From IMG/VR virus record IMGVR_UViG_3300008267_000972, positions 1 through 24,226 of that record: 24,226 nucleotides of DNA; one strand, 5' to 3'. The DNA is from a virus. Shown here piece after piece: positions 23,494 through 24,226 of this stretch. Below the pieces are notes generated by a model. The model had not been told where the DNA came from. It saw only the letters and a program-made list of their open reading frames with translations, and made no database searches. The first letter of the stretch is position 1; each line of letters opens with the position of its first letter. Both the position numbers and the translations under genes were made by a program.

Positions 23494-23714
23494 ATAGGTA
23501 ATCGAGAAGTTTTCACTTTGAGTAAATTTGCTTTTTCTGCCTGTTCTTGCATTTTTGCTTTTAAAGTGGGATTCACAAGTGTAGCTGCCACTTCAATTTC
23601 TAATCCCGTATCTTTACAATGCTGAACTATGGCTTCAAGATAAGTATAGTCGGTATTAGCAACCAAACCTTCTATTTTCATAGCAAACTTCCGCATTTCT
23701 TCTTTTGTTGCCAT
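23490..23714 (-). CDS. 33: Late transcription co-activator gp33
   Basis: I chose the ATG at 23714 (MATKEEMRKFAMKIEGLVA, 74 residues) because it sits in a TAATG overlap with the upstream stop, as elsewhere in this genome; an ATG 12 bases upstream at 23726 would add only MWKI. The small protein, with YTYLEAIVQHCKDTGLEIEV, AATLVNPTLKAKMQEQAEKA and a KTSRLPI end, resembles the gp33 of T4-like cyanophages (T4: 112 residues). T4 gp33 binds the beta flap of host RNA polymerase and connects it to the sliding clamp gp45 to activate late promoters together with gp55. The gene order 33-59 followed by 32 matches T4 and supports the call. Confidence 0.72.
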   Translation of the reverse strand: MATKEEMRKFAMKIEGLVANTDYTYLEAIVQHCKDTGLEIEVAATLVNPTLKAKMQEQAEKANLLKVKTSRLPI

Positions 23715-24136
23715 TATTTTCCACATTCAGTAACGGGACAATTAACGTCCCAGCATTTGTGGCCTCCCATTGTTTTTTTAGATAACTTACATACAGGACA
23801 AAGCAAATCTGAAGAACCAAAAATGTTGTTTAAATAGTCCTGTTCTAATTGTTCTTCATGTCGTTCAACAATTTTAGTCCAAGGATCAGATTGTGGTGTT
23901 TTAAATTCTTCGTTATACCACTCCGATGGTTCTTCACTATAGTCAAAACTATCACTATGATTATCTACAAAATCCAGTTGACCATTAAATTGAAATCCAC
24001 AACCTTTTAGAAACATTTCGAATTCGCTGATAATATTATCTAAAGACTCACCATTGAATTCAACTGTTTTCTTCGAAACAATGCCATCACTAAATGGCAT
24101 TGGATCATCTTCACATATAAAAGTAAATTTAGACAT
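23714..24136 (-). CDS. Small protein with C-terminal zinc-finger-like cysteines
   Basis: I do not recognise this 140-residue protein, apart from a feeling that similar ones occur upstream of gp33 in marine T4-like phages. The N-terminal half (MSKFTFICEDDPMPFSDGIV, LDNIISEFEMFLKGCGFQF) looks like a small alpha/beta domain. A long acidic region (55-105) follows. The C-terminus carries C113-x2-C116, H126, C128, C133 and C138 (LLCPVCKLS, GGHKCWDVNC), probably a zinc site. It overlaps neighbours on both sides by one base (TAATG), so it is translated with gp33. Co-expression suggests a link to replication or late transcription; no function is assigned. Confidence 0.6.
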   Translation of the reverse strand: MSKFTFICEDDPMPFSDGIVSKKTVEFNGESLDNIISEFEMFLKGCGFQFNGQLDFVDNHSDSFDYSEEPSEWYNEEFKTPQSDPWTKIVERHEEQLEQDYLNNIFGSSDLLCPVCKLSKKTMGGHKCWDVNCPVTECGK

Positions 24137-24226
24137 TATTTTACCACCGTTTCATATAGATTTTCAAATTGTTCATGTATTGCAATTTCTTCATCATAGT
24201 TTTGTTTATGATAAACCTTAACTAGT
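24136..24226 (-). CDS. C-terminal end of an unidentified gene (cut by window edge)
   Basis: The minus-strand frame is open from the window edge to a TAA at 24136-24138 that overlaps the next ATG by one base. The visible 29 residues (LVKVYHKQNYDEEIAIHEQF, then ENLYETVVK) are polar and helical. It is too short to identify. The overlap shows it belongs to the same operon as gp33, gp59 and gp32. Confidence 0.55.
   Translation of the reverse strand, partial: LVKVYHKQNYDEEIAIHEQFENLYETVVK

Noticed and set aside
1-24226. tRNA genes, CRISPR arrays, insertion sequences or integrase/attachment sites
   Set aside because: Almost all bases are accounted for by phage genes, the intergenic gaps are under 70 bases, and no such structure was seen.

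Overview
The window is part of the genome of a T4-like contractile-tailed phage (myovirus). It is very AT-rich, and the gene set is the T4-type baseplate and replication core. The host cannot be read from the sequence. Low GC and the style of the structural proteins (a DUF4815 giant protein, glycine/tyrosine beta-modules inside the wedge proteins) fit an uncultured marine or freshwater phage of the cyanophage/pelagiphage kind; that is inference.

Layout. From 17086 leftward to base 1, on the minus strand, runs one tightly coupled baseplate operon with mostly ATGA or TAATG junctions: gp48 tube cap, gp53 wedge, a gp27-like hub, gp5 (OB-fold part only), a separate gp5 beta-helix spike, an unrecognised 278-residue protein, gp25, gp6, gp7, gp8, and a giant DUF4815 protein that leaves the window. 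From 17119 rightward to 21401, on the plus strand, lie gp4 (head completion nuclease), a possible gp2-like protein, a gp54-like tail tube initiator, gp26, a gp51-like reading frame entered by apparent -1 frameshifting, and a tape-measure/hub-type protein carrying a muramidase-like domain. A strong hairpin terminator at 21405-21424 separates this from a minus-strand replication/late-transcription block (24226 to 21445): the end of an unknown gene, a small zinc-type protein, gp33, gp59, a HAD-family nucleotidase and gp32.

How it fits together. gp5 has lost its lysozyme domain and is split in two. The cell-wall-degrading domain seems to reside instead in the plus-strand tape-measure-like protein, which would still be delivered through the tail. 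gp33, with a gp55-type sigma factor not seen here, would drive late transcription from promoters like the ATAAATA boxes at the 17.1 kb divergent junction. gp59 and gp32 serve the replisome, and three 11-base repeats just upstream of gp32 look like an operator.

The most notable features are three places where a protein family continues in another reading frame. The gp26/gp51 junction has a T TTT TTC slippery heptamer directly before the gp26 stop. gp7 switches frame at an A AAT TTA heptamer. gp6 switches frame and also appears to lack about 100-130 internal residues. The first looks programmed; gp7 could be programmed or a one-base indel; gp6 looks like a deletion or an assembly error.
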